In this document: piece after piece, positions 39,201 to 51,200 of the stretch
How the letters are laid out: each line of letters begins with the position of its first letter
Numbering within the stretch: position 1 is the first letter of the stretch
DNA from: Lepus europaeus
Lineage: Eukaryota; Chordata; Mammalia; Lagomorpha; Leporidae
DNA length: 64,000 nucleotides
NCBI RefSeq assembly: GCF_033115175.1
Contig: NC_084831.1
Location: forward strand, 45,974,002-46,038,001
Direction: 5' to 3'
Position numbers and translations under genes: made by a program
The notes under the pieces: generated by a model
Database searches by the model: none
Told to the model about the DNA's origin: nothing
Seen by the model: only the letters and a program-made list of their open reading frames with translations

Positions 39201-42200
39201 ACCCATGTGGGAGACTTAGAGGAAGTTCCTGGCTCCTGGCTTTGGTGTGGCACAGCCCAAGTCATTATGGCTGTTTGGGGAAAGAACCAGTGGATAGAAG
39301 ATCTCTGTCTGTCCTCTCTCTGTAACTCTGCTTGCAGATTAATAAATAAATCTTAAAAACAAACAAACAAACAAAAAAAACAATGCTGCTTGGGATGCCC
39401 ACCCGCCCATATTGGCATGCCTGTTCCAGTCCTAGTGCCTCTGCTTCTAGCTGCTTCTAATCTAGTTTCTTACTAATGCTTATGCTGGGAAGCAAGAGGT
39501 GATGGTTCAAGTACTTGAGTCCCTGCCACTCACCTAGGAGACCTGGATTGAGTTCTGGACTCCTGGCTTTGGCCTGCTCAGCTCTGGCCGTCTTTGGCAT
39601 TTGGGGAGTGAATCAGCAGATGGAACGATCTCTCTGTCTCTCTACCTTTCAGATGGAATGAAAATAAGTAAATGAAAATTCAGAAGAAGTAATGTTTATT
39701 GTAACAACTTTGAAAAGTACAGAAAGGTTTAAAAAAAAGGTAAAATCACCCATAATCCCACAAACAGGTGGCCACTGTGTGCATTCATTGTAGATCCTTC
39801 TGGCCATATTTATTTAAATTTAGTCTTGATTTGCACCATAGTCATTTAGGTTAAGTTGTCAAGTAGTTCTGTAAGGCTTGTTAGGAAAACATCAGTCCTG
39901 GCCGGTGCTGTGGCGTAGCAGGTAAAGCTGCTGCTTGCAGTGCTGGCATTCCATATGGTTGCTGGTTCGAGTCCCGGCTGCTCCACTTCCTATCCAGCTC
40001 TCTGCTATGGCCTGAGAAAGTAGTAGAAGATGGCCCAAGCCCTGGGCCCCTGCAACCACATGGGAGTCCTGGAAGAAGCTCCTGGCTCCTGGCTTCGGAT
40101 CAGTGCAGCTCCAGCCGTTGCGGCCATCTGGGGAATGAACTAGCGGACGGAAGACCTCTCTCTCTCTCTGCCTCTCCTTCTCTCTCTCTGTAACTCTGAC
40201 TTTCAAGTAAAATAAATGAATCTTTAAAAAAAAAAAAAAAAAAGGAAAACATCAGTCACCTGACTGGCTCTACTACCATTTCCCTCCACCCAGGCACATG
40301 CACGCCCAACTGTTTAGCTCTCTCTTTTCATATATACTATCAGATAGTAAATAACAGATTTTTATTTTTTAAATTTTTTAAAAATTTATTATTTGAAAGT
40401 CAGAGTTACACAATGAGAGAAAGAGAGGTAGAGAGAGAGAGAGGGGTCTTCCATCTGCTGGTTCACTCCCCAATTGACTGCAATGACTGGAGCTATGCTC
40501 ATCCGAAGCCAGAAGCCAGGAGCTTCTTCCAGGTCTCCCATGTGGGTGCAGGGGCCCAGGGACTTGGGCCATCCTGTACTACTTTCCCTGGCCATAGCAG
40601 AGAGCTGGATAGGAAGTGGAGCAGCCGGGACTTGAACCAGTACCCATATGGAATGCGGGCACTGCAGGCAGCGGTTTTACCTGCTACACCACAGCATGGC
40701 CCCAATAACAGATTTTCAATGCTGCTACTTTGATTTTTCAGTTTGGGGATTATCCATTTGTTGATTCCCTCTGTGGAAGTGAGCACTTTGACCATTGCCA
40801 CCACAGTTGCACACCCACTCTCCCACCCTGCCCTCATGTATATGTGGTCTTGTGTGTTTTTATTATTATTTTTAAAGATTTTTTTCATTTGAAAGGCAGA
40901 ATTATAAAGATAAAGGGTGAGAGAGAGTCAGTCTTCCATTAGCTGGTTCACTCTCTGAATGGCCAGGCTGAAGCCAGGAACTGGAACTCCTTCTGGTTTC
41001 CCACATGAGTGCAGGGGCCCCAACACTTGGGGCAGCTTCTGCTGCTTTCCCAGGTGCATTAGCAGGGAGCTGGATCAGAAGCAGAACAGCCGGGACTCAC
41101 ACAGGTCCCCATATGGGAAGCTGGCATCACAGGTGGTGGCTTAACCTGCTGTACCACAACGCTGGCCCTGAGTGTTTTTATTATTACGACTAGGTAAATG
41201 TTATTCACAGCTGAGCCATGTTGACTGTTTTAATCATTTTCTTTCTTTAAAATAAACAAAACCTGTGCTTTTCTTAAGTTAATCTCTGTCCTGATGAGTA
41301 CATTTCTTGGTTTTCATTGTGCTGATTATCACTGATTGAGCCCTGTGCTTCCCCCCCTATTTCTCATTCCCTGCCTCATCAAGTGCTCTACTGTTTTTGC
41401 CTTATTGGTGACGTCTCTGGAGCCTTCTGACCTGGTCCGGTCTGGACTGGTTGCCCCCTGTGCTGGGGCACGTCTGTTGTCCTGGGATCACGCCTCACCT
41501 TCATGGGGGGATTTCAGTCGCTTCCCTCTAGTGTTTGATCCCAGTGTCCTGGCTCCTGCACTTCTCTCCTTGGGGAAATCGGTGTTTTGGTGGAACACAT
41601 TTCTTGAGCGGCTGTTAGTAGATTTTCTGAAACTTTGTGCGTCTGAACATACTTTATTTGACTCTCACACTTCACTGATACTCGGCTGGGTACAGACTTC
41701 TCAGTTGGGAATCGTTTTCCTTCACAATGTACAGTACTTGGGTACATAGTGTTTTCTAGCTTCCAGTATTGCTGTTAAGAAGCCTGGAGCTATTCTGATT
41801 CCTGATCGTTTGAATGGCATTCTCTTTTTTTCTCTTGAGGCTTCTGGGATTTTCTTTCTTATCCCCAATGTGCTGAAATTTCACAACCTTGTGCCATGGT
41901 AGGGTCCTGTGTGCTGGTTAGTCAGGGAACCCTTTCTGTAAGAAACTCGTGTGTCTATGAAATCTCCTGAAATAAACATTTTTCTTTCTGTTTTCTTTTT
42001 TTGTGGAACTCTTGGCTGCTGGTGTTTTGGGAGCCAAGTAGTGGAAGAGGGCTAAGGGCTTGATATTTAGAACTTCTTTACTGACTCACCATTGTGCCTG
42101 GGGTCACAGTGCAGAGGCCTCTGTCTACTGACTGCACAGTAAACCGCCAGTGTGCCACGGGAGGAGGGGCACTGCGGCAGAGGCGTGTGGAACATGGGCT

Positions 42201-45200
42201 GTGGGTGCTGCTGGAGTAGGTTCTCAGCCCACTTCCCGGGGCACCCAGTGCTGTGGGCTGTGGGTGCTGCTGGAGTAGGTTTTCAGCCCGCTCCCCGGGG
42301 CACCCAGTGCTGCCGGAGCTGAGCACTTTGTAGTGCCTGCAGTACAACTCTGGAGCTTGTGTTCTGTGTTCTTTGTGGGTTTATGGCTTTTTGAGGGGAG
42401 GGACACAGGCTGCGTTAAATGTCTGTTTTAAGGCTGCTGCATTTAACCAGAAGTCCTTGCATCCCCTTAAGATGCATTTTTCCCTACATAGTTGAGATCA
42501 TGCTGTTCTTCCAATTTTGTAGTCAGTTTTATAAGTTTCACCTGTCATTAAAAGTGATTTGTGCATATTGTTTTAATAGTAAACGAAGTTGCCTCATGTG
42601 AACATACCACCATTTAAGCTATTTGCTTTGCTATTTACTACTGATGAGTATATAAGCTGCTTTTAGTTTTTTTTTTTTTTTTTTGAAGATTTATTTTATT
42701 TATTTGAAAGGCAGAGTTATGGGGGCGGGGGCAAATAGAGAGAGAGATCACCCATCTGCTGGTTCGCTCCTCAAATGGCTGTAATGACTGGGGCTGGGCC
42801 AGGCTGAAGCCTGGAGCCAGGAGCTTTATTTGCATCTTCCAGTTGGCTCAGGGGCCCAAGCACTTGGGCCATCCTCGACTGCTTCCCCAGGCACATTAAC
42901 AGGGAGCTGGATCTGAAGTGGAGCAGTCAGGAGTTGAACCAGCTCCCATATGGGATGTGAGCATTGCAGGTGGCAGGTTTACCTGCTGTGCCACAATGCC
43001 ACCCTTTCATTTTTTTAGTCTTTTTAAAAAATGCAGAAATGAACAAAGATTGTCATGAAGTTATTCCAGTAATTCTGTTTATTCTTTAGATGAAAGCAGG
43101 ATTTGGCAGTTGTGTCTGGCTCCTGGCTCGCTGTGAACTAAAAATGTTTTTTAGTTTTTTTTTTTTTTTTTAAGATTTATTTATTTATTTGGAAGTCAGA
43201 GTTACACAGAGAAGAGAGGCAGAGAGAGAGAGTCTTCTATCCGCTGGTTCACTCCCCAATTGGCTGCAACAACCGGAGCTGCGCCAATCCGAAGCCAGGA
43301 GCCTCTTCTGGGTCTCCCATGTGGGTGCAGGAGCCCAAGGACTTGAGCCATCTTCCACTGCTTTCCCAGGCCATAGCAGAGAGCTGGATGGGAAGTGGAG
43401 CAGCTGGGACTAGAACTGGTGCCCATTTGGGATGCCGGCGCTTCAGGCTAGGTTATTAACCTGCTCCGCAGCGCCGGCCCCTTGGCCTCACTTCTTTTTT
43501 TTTTTTTTTTTTGACAGGCAGAGTGGACAGAGAGAGAGAGACAGAGAGAAAGGTCTTCCTTTGCCGTTGGTTCATCCTCCAATGGCCGCCGCGGCTGGTG
43601 CGCTGCGGCCGGCGCACCGCGCTGATCCGAAGCCAGGAGCCAGGTGTTTTTCCTGGTCTCCCATGGGGTGCAGGGCCCAAGCACTTGGGCCATCTTCCAC
43701 TGCACTCCCGGGCCACAGCAGAGAGCTGGCCTGGAAGAGGGGCAACCGGGACAGAATCCGGCGCCCCGACCAGGACTAGAACCCGGTGTACCGGCGCCGC
43801 AAGGCGGAGGATTAGCCTGTTGAGCCATGGCGCCGGCATTGGCCTCACTTCTGATTCCAGTTTCTTGCTAGTGCACACCCTGGGAGGCAGGAAGTGATGA
43901 TGTCTGTGCTTTGGTTCCTGTCACCTATGTGAGAGACCCAGATTTAAATTCTGGCTCCTGGCTTTGGCCTGGCCTAGCCCATCTGTTGTGGCCACTTGGG
44001 GTGTGAACCAGAGGATAGGAACTCTCTGCCTGCCTCATTCTCTCTGCATTGTAAATAAAATAAATAGGTTAATTAATTTTAAAAAAAAACCAGGTATATG
44101 CAATGGACCACATGTGGCCTGCAAAGCTTGAAATGTTTGCTCTCTGGCTCTTTACAGAAAAATTTTACTGACCTTTGGGCTAGAGTTTTGGAAGTGAAGT
44201 TGATTGGTAAATACTAAACCATTAAATCATATTTATATTAGAAAGTGGAAGTCTACCTCATGCCTTCTTCCTAGGTTGGATAACTGGTGTGTGTGTGTGT
44301 GTGTGTGTGTTTGAGAGGGAGAGAGAGAGGTTGAGGGGGAGGGCGAGATTGCATTATTTTAAAAAATGTAGACATACACATGAATGTATATATTTAGTTT
44401 GTTTTACAAAAGTAGGCTCTTGTTAAATACATGGAAACACCACTTAAAACAGTGTAGCACAGACATCCTACCATGCCTCCTACATGCAGACCTGTTTCAT
44501 TCTTTTTTTAACTAATGCTGTATTTAATATGCTTTTATATTTATTCTTGCATATCTGTACAAGTGTTTTTAAGGATAATTTCCTAGAAGAAAATTGTGTC
44601 AGCGTATATGCATGAAGTGCAGGCTAATTTGCTCTAGATCTAATTTACCCTAAGTGGCCTTTTTTAGATCTTCACTGGATATTGTTTAAGTTTCGCTGAT
44701 TTCATATCGGTCATTTGGATTTCCTAATCATTAGTGGTGGTGAACAGTTTTCCACATGTGCTGTTTACAGTTCTGTGTATTGCCTGAGGTTGTAAATTTC
44801 TCAGAGGCTCTTATTGAGCACAGTCAAATTTTTTCAAAAGCCTGATTTCTATTTCTCCAAGATTGAACAAGAGTGTCTTTGTCATTACAAACTTTTGGAA
44901 ACATTTGATCTCAAAACTTGTCTCTCTCACTAAATGGTGTTTCTGTAGGCAATTTTCGCTCTGCTCTCAGTGATGTGACAGCTGCCAGAAAGTTGAAACC
45001 TTGCCACCTCAAAGCAATAATAAGAGGTAAGTGTCACAGAACTACAGTGTGATTGTCATTGTGGGACAGGTGGCACTCGCACCAAAATTGACATTTAAGC
45101 GCCGCTATTAAGGTTTCAGGATACTAATGAAGTTGCCTTGTGTTTGCAATCTTGATATTAACTCCCTGCTCTTTATCAATAGCATATGCCACTTTAAAAA

Positions 45201-48200
45201 TAATTTCTCATACAGTGAGCTAACCCTTTATGTTTTAAGACTTTGTAGAGAAATTGAAATTCCTCATTTTAAATTAATAAGGAATAAAATTAATTAAAAC
45301 AAAGCAGCTCCAAAAGCCACATTCTGATTTTTTTTTCCAAATTAGCTGATTGAAAGGCGAGATCTTCAAATGCCATGTTAATGTTAATTAAAAGATAAGT
45401 TATGGGACCTTTGCTGATAACTCTGATGCTGAGATGTTCCCCGATTGTTTTTTCCTCTCAGAGTCTGACCTTTCTATGTAATAATAGTGCTTTTATTACT
45501 TTTATACTTCACCTTCTCTTTGAGATGCTCAGAGGTGCTTTGCAAACTTTAATTTATTCATCACATATTAATCTCCCTTACATCTCCACGGAACAGCTTA
45601 AAAGGCTTTATCGAAGTTAAGCCTCTTTAGATGTTCCTAGTTAGGGGCTGGTAAGTGGTTCCATGTCCCTGAGCTCTAGGGAGGGGCGGTGCTGATTAAA
45701 GCTTGCCAGATGCATTGAGTGTGGCCCCGTGGAACTCAGTCTGAGTCTGTAGTCCTTGATTTAGCTTCAGTTTTATCTCACTTTGTGATCTTGGCAAGAC
45801 ACTCAGTCTTACTTTGCTCATCTCTGGAAGATGGGCTAGGTTCTAACTCAAGTCTAAGCCCATACAGTTATATTTTTAATTATGTGGAAAGTGCAAAGAG
45901 GCTAACCAGAGAAAAATTAACCGTAATAGGAAGGAGAGGCAGCTTGACTTGGTGGCCATAAAGCACAGCATCAAGGTAGACTTTGTCTTGCTGCTACCTG
46001 GATGAATTTGCTCAGACAAATTTTGCTTTGTTTCTCTTGAAAAGTCATCTGAGATGGGCTTTACTTTTGCTGCTTGCATATAGAAACCTGAAGTGAGGGG
46101 CATTGAGCTTGTTGTTTAGGGTCTAGCTGGTGAATGACAGGACCGGGTTTCCAGCCCAGATCTGTCTCCAAAGCCTGTGCTCTTTGCCTTCACCACAGCC
46201 TGTGCAGCCTTCACCACTTTGAGAGTTGTTAATGCCAGGAACAGTTACAGGCGTTTAGAGCTGGATGGGCCTGGGTGTCCTTGTGATCTGGGACACAGAA
46301 CAATTCTTCCCTGTCTGGGAACTGTGGTATAAGGGGCTTTATCTTCCATTTTCCCTTCAGAGTGGCCGCTGGTGGCTGGTAGGGGTGGGAGGTCCTGCTC
46401 AAGGCAGGCTTTTTCCATGTGTATTGTTCCTGGATCCTAAGGATTTTGGGTTCTGCAGGTGCCTTATGCCATCTGGAGCTGAAACACTTCGCTGAGGCTG
46501 TGAACTGGTGCGACGAGGGGCTGCAGATAAATGCCAAAGAGAAGAAGCTTCTGGAAGTGAGGGCCAAAGCAGACAAGCTGAAGGTTGGTGACTGTTAGCA
46601 GCCAACTGGCACTGCTAATTACCATTAATTAGCCTTCCCCAGATTGTGGTTGTAGGTCACTGTAAACTATTGTCATCTGATGCTCTGGTGGTTTCCTGGA
46701 AGCCCACTCACATACTATATAACCTTACTTGAGGCTCACCCAGTGTGAAAAGCTTGTTCACACAGGCTGAGGAGAAAGGCGAGGTAGGAGGAGGTGGGGT
46801 TATTTGTCAGAAACAGTTGGAGCGATTGTTTTAAGATGGCGGCTCACTGACACAGTGGGTAACAGTTTGGGGGAAACGATAGGCTTACTGGAAAGCTTAA
46901 AAGAAAAAGCTGGGAAACGAGATTCTTTAGTGACTGAAAAGTTCCAGGATTCTTGGGAATCTCTGAATTGCCAATTTTATGTTACACTGAATTTCGTTTC
47001 AATTAAAATAAACTTATCACAAATGGGATTTACTGAAAAATGAAAACTTCTGCTCTACAAAAGATATTGTTAAGAAAACTAAAATGCAGGCCACTGAGTG
47101 GGAGAAAATAATTGTAATCTGTGTATCTGACAAAGGATTTATATTCAGAATGCATAAAGGAATCAATTCCATTCAAAAAGGACAAACTAAAATTTAAAAA
47201 TTTTATGGCAAAATATACAAATATTTCTCAAAAGAAGATTTACAATAAGGACATGAAAACATATATAACAGTTAATCATCAGGGATGTGCACATTAAACC
47301 TCAGTGGGATCCCAATTCACAACCACTAAAGTGGTTAAAGTTTTAGAAGGACTGATACAGCAACTTTGTTGAAGGTGTGCAGTAGCTGGAACTCTCCTGC
47401 ATTGCCAGTGGGATGGAAGATGGTACTGCCACTTTGGAAATCAGTTTGGCAGTTTTGTATACCTATCCTATGACCTCACAATTTCGCTTCCAGGTGTTTA
47501 CTTAAAGGAGATGAAGACAGTGTTCACAAAATACTTGTGGGAGATTTGTAGCCTGTTCTATTTATCACAACCCAGAAATAACTCTTGGGTCTAGCAACAA
47601 GGGAGTGAATCAGGGAATAGTGGTATATTCATGCCATGAAATATTACTTGGCAATCAAAAGACACTTGTCTTTTTGATGGGAGGAGGAAAGAAGCATGAG
47701 GGAGGTTTCTAAGGTAGAAATGATCTCTGTTGATTGCCATGTTGTAAACTCAAGTGTATACAAACTCATCCAACTGTACTTAAAACTGTTCTGTAAATCA
47801 TACCTCAACAACATTGAGTTTAAAAAAAGCATACCCCAGTTTCAGGTTCTGAACGGGTGGACATTGCACTTTATGGGGCCTGCTGAAACCACAAATTCCA
47901 CATGAGACCGCAGGAAGCTGTATATACTCACTTGCGTCCTGTACATCAGAGTGAAAAGAACCTGGGACAGTGAGACAGTGTCTAAGCTGTCCTTCTTAGT
48001 CATCTGTCCTCATCATTCTTTGATGTGGAGCACACACCGTAGGCAGGTCTAGCTCAGCTGGGAGGCAGAATTGGACATAATCCTAGAAGTTCCTTGTCGT
48101 GAGCCACCCTTGGAAGTGGCTCAGGAAGGACTTGCACAGCGCTCCCTTGGCACACTGGATCAGCGAGGGAATGGCCAAGAAGTGTCAGCTTGTATCCCTG

Positions 48201-51200
48201 AAAGGGCAGACTTTTTACAAGAAAGGAACTGTGTTGGCTCTTGGGGAGAAGAGGAGGGATGTTTCAGGGCATTCATTAGAGCAGGAGTCACAAACTGACC
48301 CATCAACCAAATCCAGTAATTTTTGTATATTTTGTGAACTAAGTATGTTTTCACATTTATAAAATGGTAATAAGCTAGCAAAACCAGATAATATGCCACA
48401 GAGACTATATGCAACCCCAAAAGCCTAAAATAATTGTGACCTGACCCTGCATAGAAGAAAATGTTTGCTGACTCCTATCCATTCACAGTTCTGAGAGTAA
48501 GAGCAAGATCAGTTAAATCTCTGCCACATTGAGTAGATGGATGGTCCCTTTCTCTTGTGGATATAGTTGCACAAAAGGCAGTGTCTCTGATAGCTTCTTG
48601 CCCTGGGTTTTTCTAGTGTTGTCCTGTTGTCTAGCCACAACAGAGAAGTTCTGGTTCACCATAGTGTACTTGTGTATCCTAGTGCCAATCCTTCGGTGGA
48701 GAATGCTCTTTCTCTTTTATTGCACTCTGTTCACACTACCAGAGTAATGTGCAACACACCTCTTCACTTGTCTGTACCCCTCAGTAGATTCTGAGCTCTT
48801 GGGTGCAGGGACTAGGTATAAATTTACAGTGCTTCCAGACCCAACAACCTAGGGTAATATAAGCGTGTGTTTTGTAGTTTGTTGAGCTGGCATCCCTTGG
48901 CACAGGAGCATGAGTTGGCTGGAGACCAGAGGTAGTAGGTTGGGAGCAGGCTCCCTGGAGCTGATGGGTCGGATCTCTTTCAGCGAACTGAACAAAGGGA
49001 TATGAGGAAAGCCAAGTTGAAAGAGAAGAAGGAACAGACTCAGAATGAGGCTTTACTGCAGGCCGTCAAGGTAAGTTCTCGATGCTTGGGCCCCTGCAGT
49101 CCTGCTGACCCCCTCACTACTCCTGCAGAGCCTGTTGGGAACCTCTCCTGGGATGCTTTACCTGAATGGATGTGCTTGTTTTTTTCCTGCTTTCATGCCG
49201 CAGTGTGACACAGCTCCTGAGTTCAGTGCACCGTGTGGGTGTGCTGGTCTCAGGAACGTACACCGAACGCTTGCTCCGAGTGCAGCCTCACCTCGCCTGC
49301 TCATCATGCGGCGTCTGAGCGAGGGCTTGCTCCTCTTTTCCTAGGTGATGAACTAGGGTCAGAGGGAGGAAGCCTCATGCAGCAAATGCGTGGCAGAGCC
49401 AGGTCTTGCTCTTAACCACAGTGCTGTACTGCCTCCTGAGAAAGGCTGAATTTTAGGGCTTTGCGCCTCAAACTATGAGCGCAAAACTCTGCCTCCCCTT
49501 CCCTGTCTCTCATGCATTTTGAAATGGATGCCATCTGATCCAAGGCTGCTTTAACCTCGACGCCCGGCAAGTCACCTACCTGAACTTGCCTGCCCTTCAC
49601 AGGGAGAGGATACGTGCCGGGAGATTGTGCAGTAGGTTTTTGATTTCACCCTTTGTTCAGCTACATTGTACATCCATTTGAGTCAGTTGTTGACTTTGAG
49701 AACTAAACACTACTGAGCTGGGCTCAGGACAGGCAGCTGTTTACGTGAACCAGGTAGCACGTAAACAACCCGTACTGCAGACTTCCCATCTCATCCTCAC
49801 TCACTGTATGGGACTTGGTCATTTTCTTAAATGAAGGATATTGGAACGCTCAGACATTTGCATACAGACTTAAACATTTTTTTTAGCTCTTCTTGAGTCC
49901 AACCCTGCATTTCAGACTTTCATTAGAATTACTCTCAACAGTGCACAAAGCCATGCAAGCTGTGTTTTACTGATGGGTAAAGACATGTGTCAGCAAACCA
50001 TTGCAACACAGCCCTGCCTGTCTGTGTATTATCTATTGCTGCATTCACACTAGGGTGGCAGAGGTGATTAGTTAATTTCAGCAGAGACCATCTGCCCCCA
50101 CCCTTTAGGAGAAAGTTTGGCCACCCCTGATTTAGGGGCTATCATCAAAGGTCATTCCGATTGGATGTGGTTTCCCTTTGTACTCTAACTTAGGAAGCCC
50201 CACATGCATACATGAAAGGTGACCCTGCACTTCAGACCCTTGATTTAGCTCATCCCCCTGAGATAGGATTAAGTCAATGCACGGTACTCGTATCCCATGG
50301 CCTGGCTGAACTGAAGTGTCTGGCATTTCTGTACAGCCACATTCTGGCTCTTCTCCACGCCTTTGTGCGTGCTGTAGAATGCTCTACCTTCCCTCTTTGA
50401 GCTTTCTGCTTGGCAAAGTCTTTGAACATTTCCCAGTCACCTGCAGCCCCCAAGCTAACTAACTATCCTACTGTCTGCAGTTCTTGTAGCTCAGCTCCTT
50501 ACCTTATCTAATTATCCCCATGGCTGTCTCCCCACTAGTGGAGGCCTGAGGACTGGGCCCCGTGTCTAGCTCATCTCTGTGACACTGGGTCTGGCACACG
50601 GTAGTGAAAGTGAGTTAAACAAGTGGTGCCTCCTGTGTGCTAGGCCTCAGGGATAGTGAAGGTGAATCGTGTGGAGCTGGCCCTCAAAGAGCTCAAACTG
50701 GTAGGCTTTCCCAATTTCAGTGACATGGGTTTGCAGCCCCCTACGTAGTAAAGTGTGTGTGTGTGTTTGTGTATGTGTATTTATGTCTTTAACCCAGGCT
50801 AGGAACATCAGGCTTGTTTCTGAAGCTGTGGATCAGGATGAAGATTCGGCCTCAGAAGGTCCAAGGGAGGTTTTCCTGGATGGACTCAGCGCTGAGAACC
50901 CCTACGGAGCCCGGCTGAGTCTAGATGGCCAGGGCAGGCTGAGCTGGCCCGTGCTCCTTCTCTATCCCGAGTATGCCCAGTCGGACTTCGTCTCTGCTTT
51001 TCACGAGGATTCCAGGTACTTCCTTGCCCATGAGCCTTCTGCTCTTTCGTGCTCTCTTCCTGCTCTCTTGGCGACAGACACAGGTGGATTTTTGGTTGAG
51101 GAGGGGAGAGGAGTTCAGAGGGTCTCAGTCTGGCTTGATGTCACCTCTCCACCCTTAGCCGACTGAACTGCAGTGACAGAGGCAGTCTCCTTCTGAGCTG

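Noticed and set aside
39898-40000. tRNA gene suggested by intact A/B-box-like sequence
   Set aside because: It is the tRNA-like head of a SINE with an A-tail and target duplications; the same unit recurs throughout the window.
46985-47825. Processed pseudogene in TTC4 intron 5
   Set aside because: The sequence order matches the 3' end of an old L1, with broken frames, not a copied mRNA.
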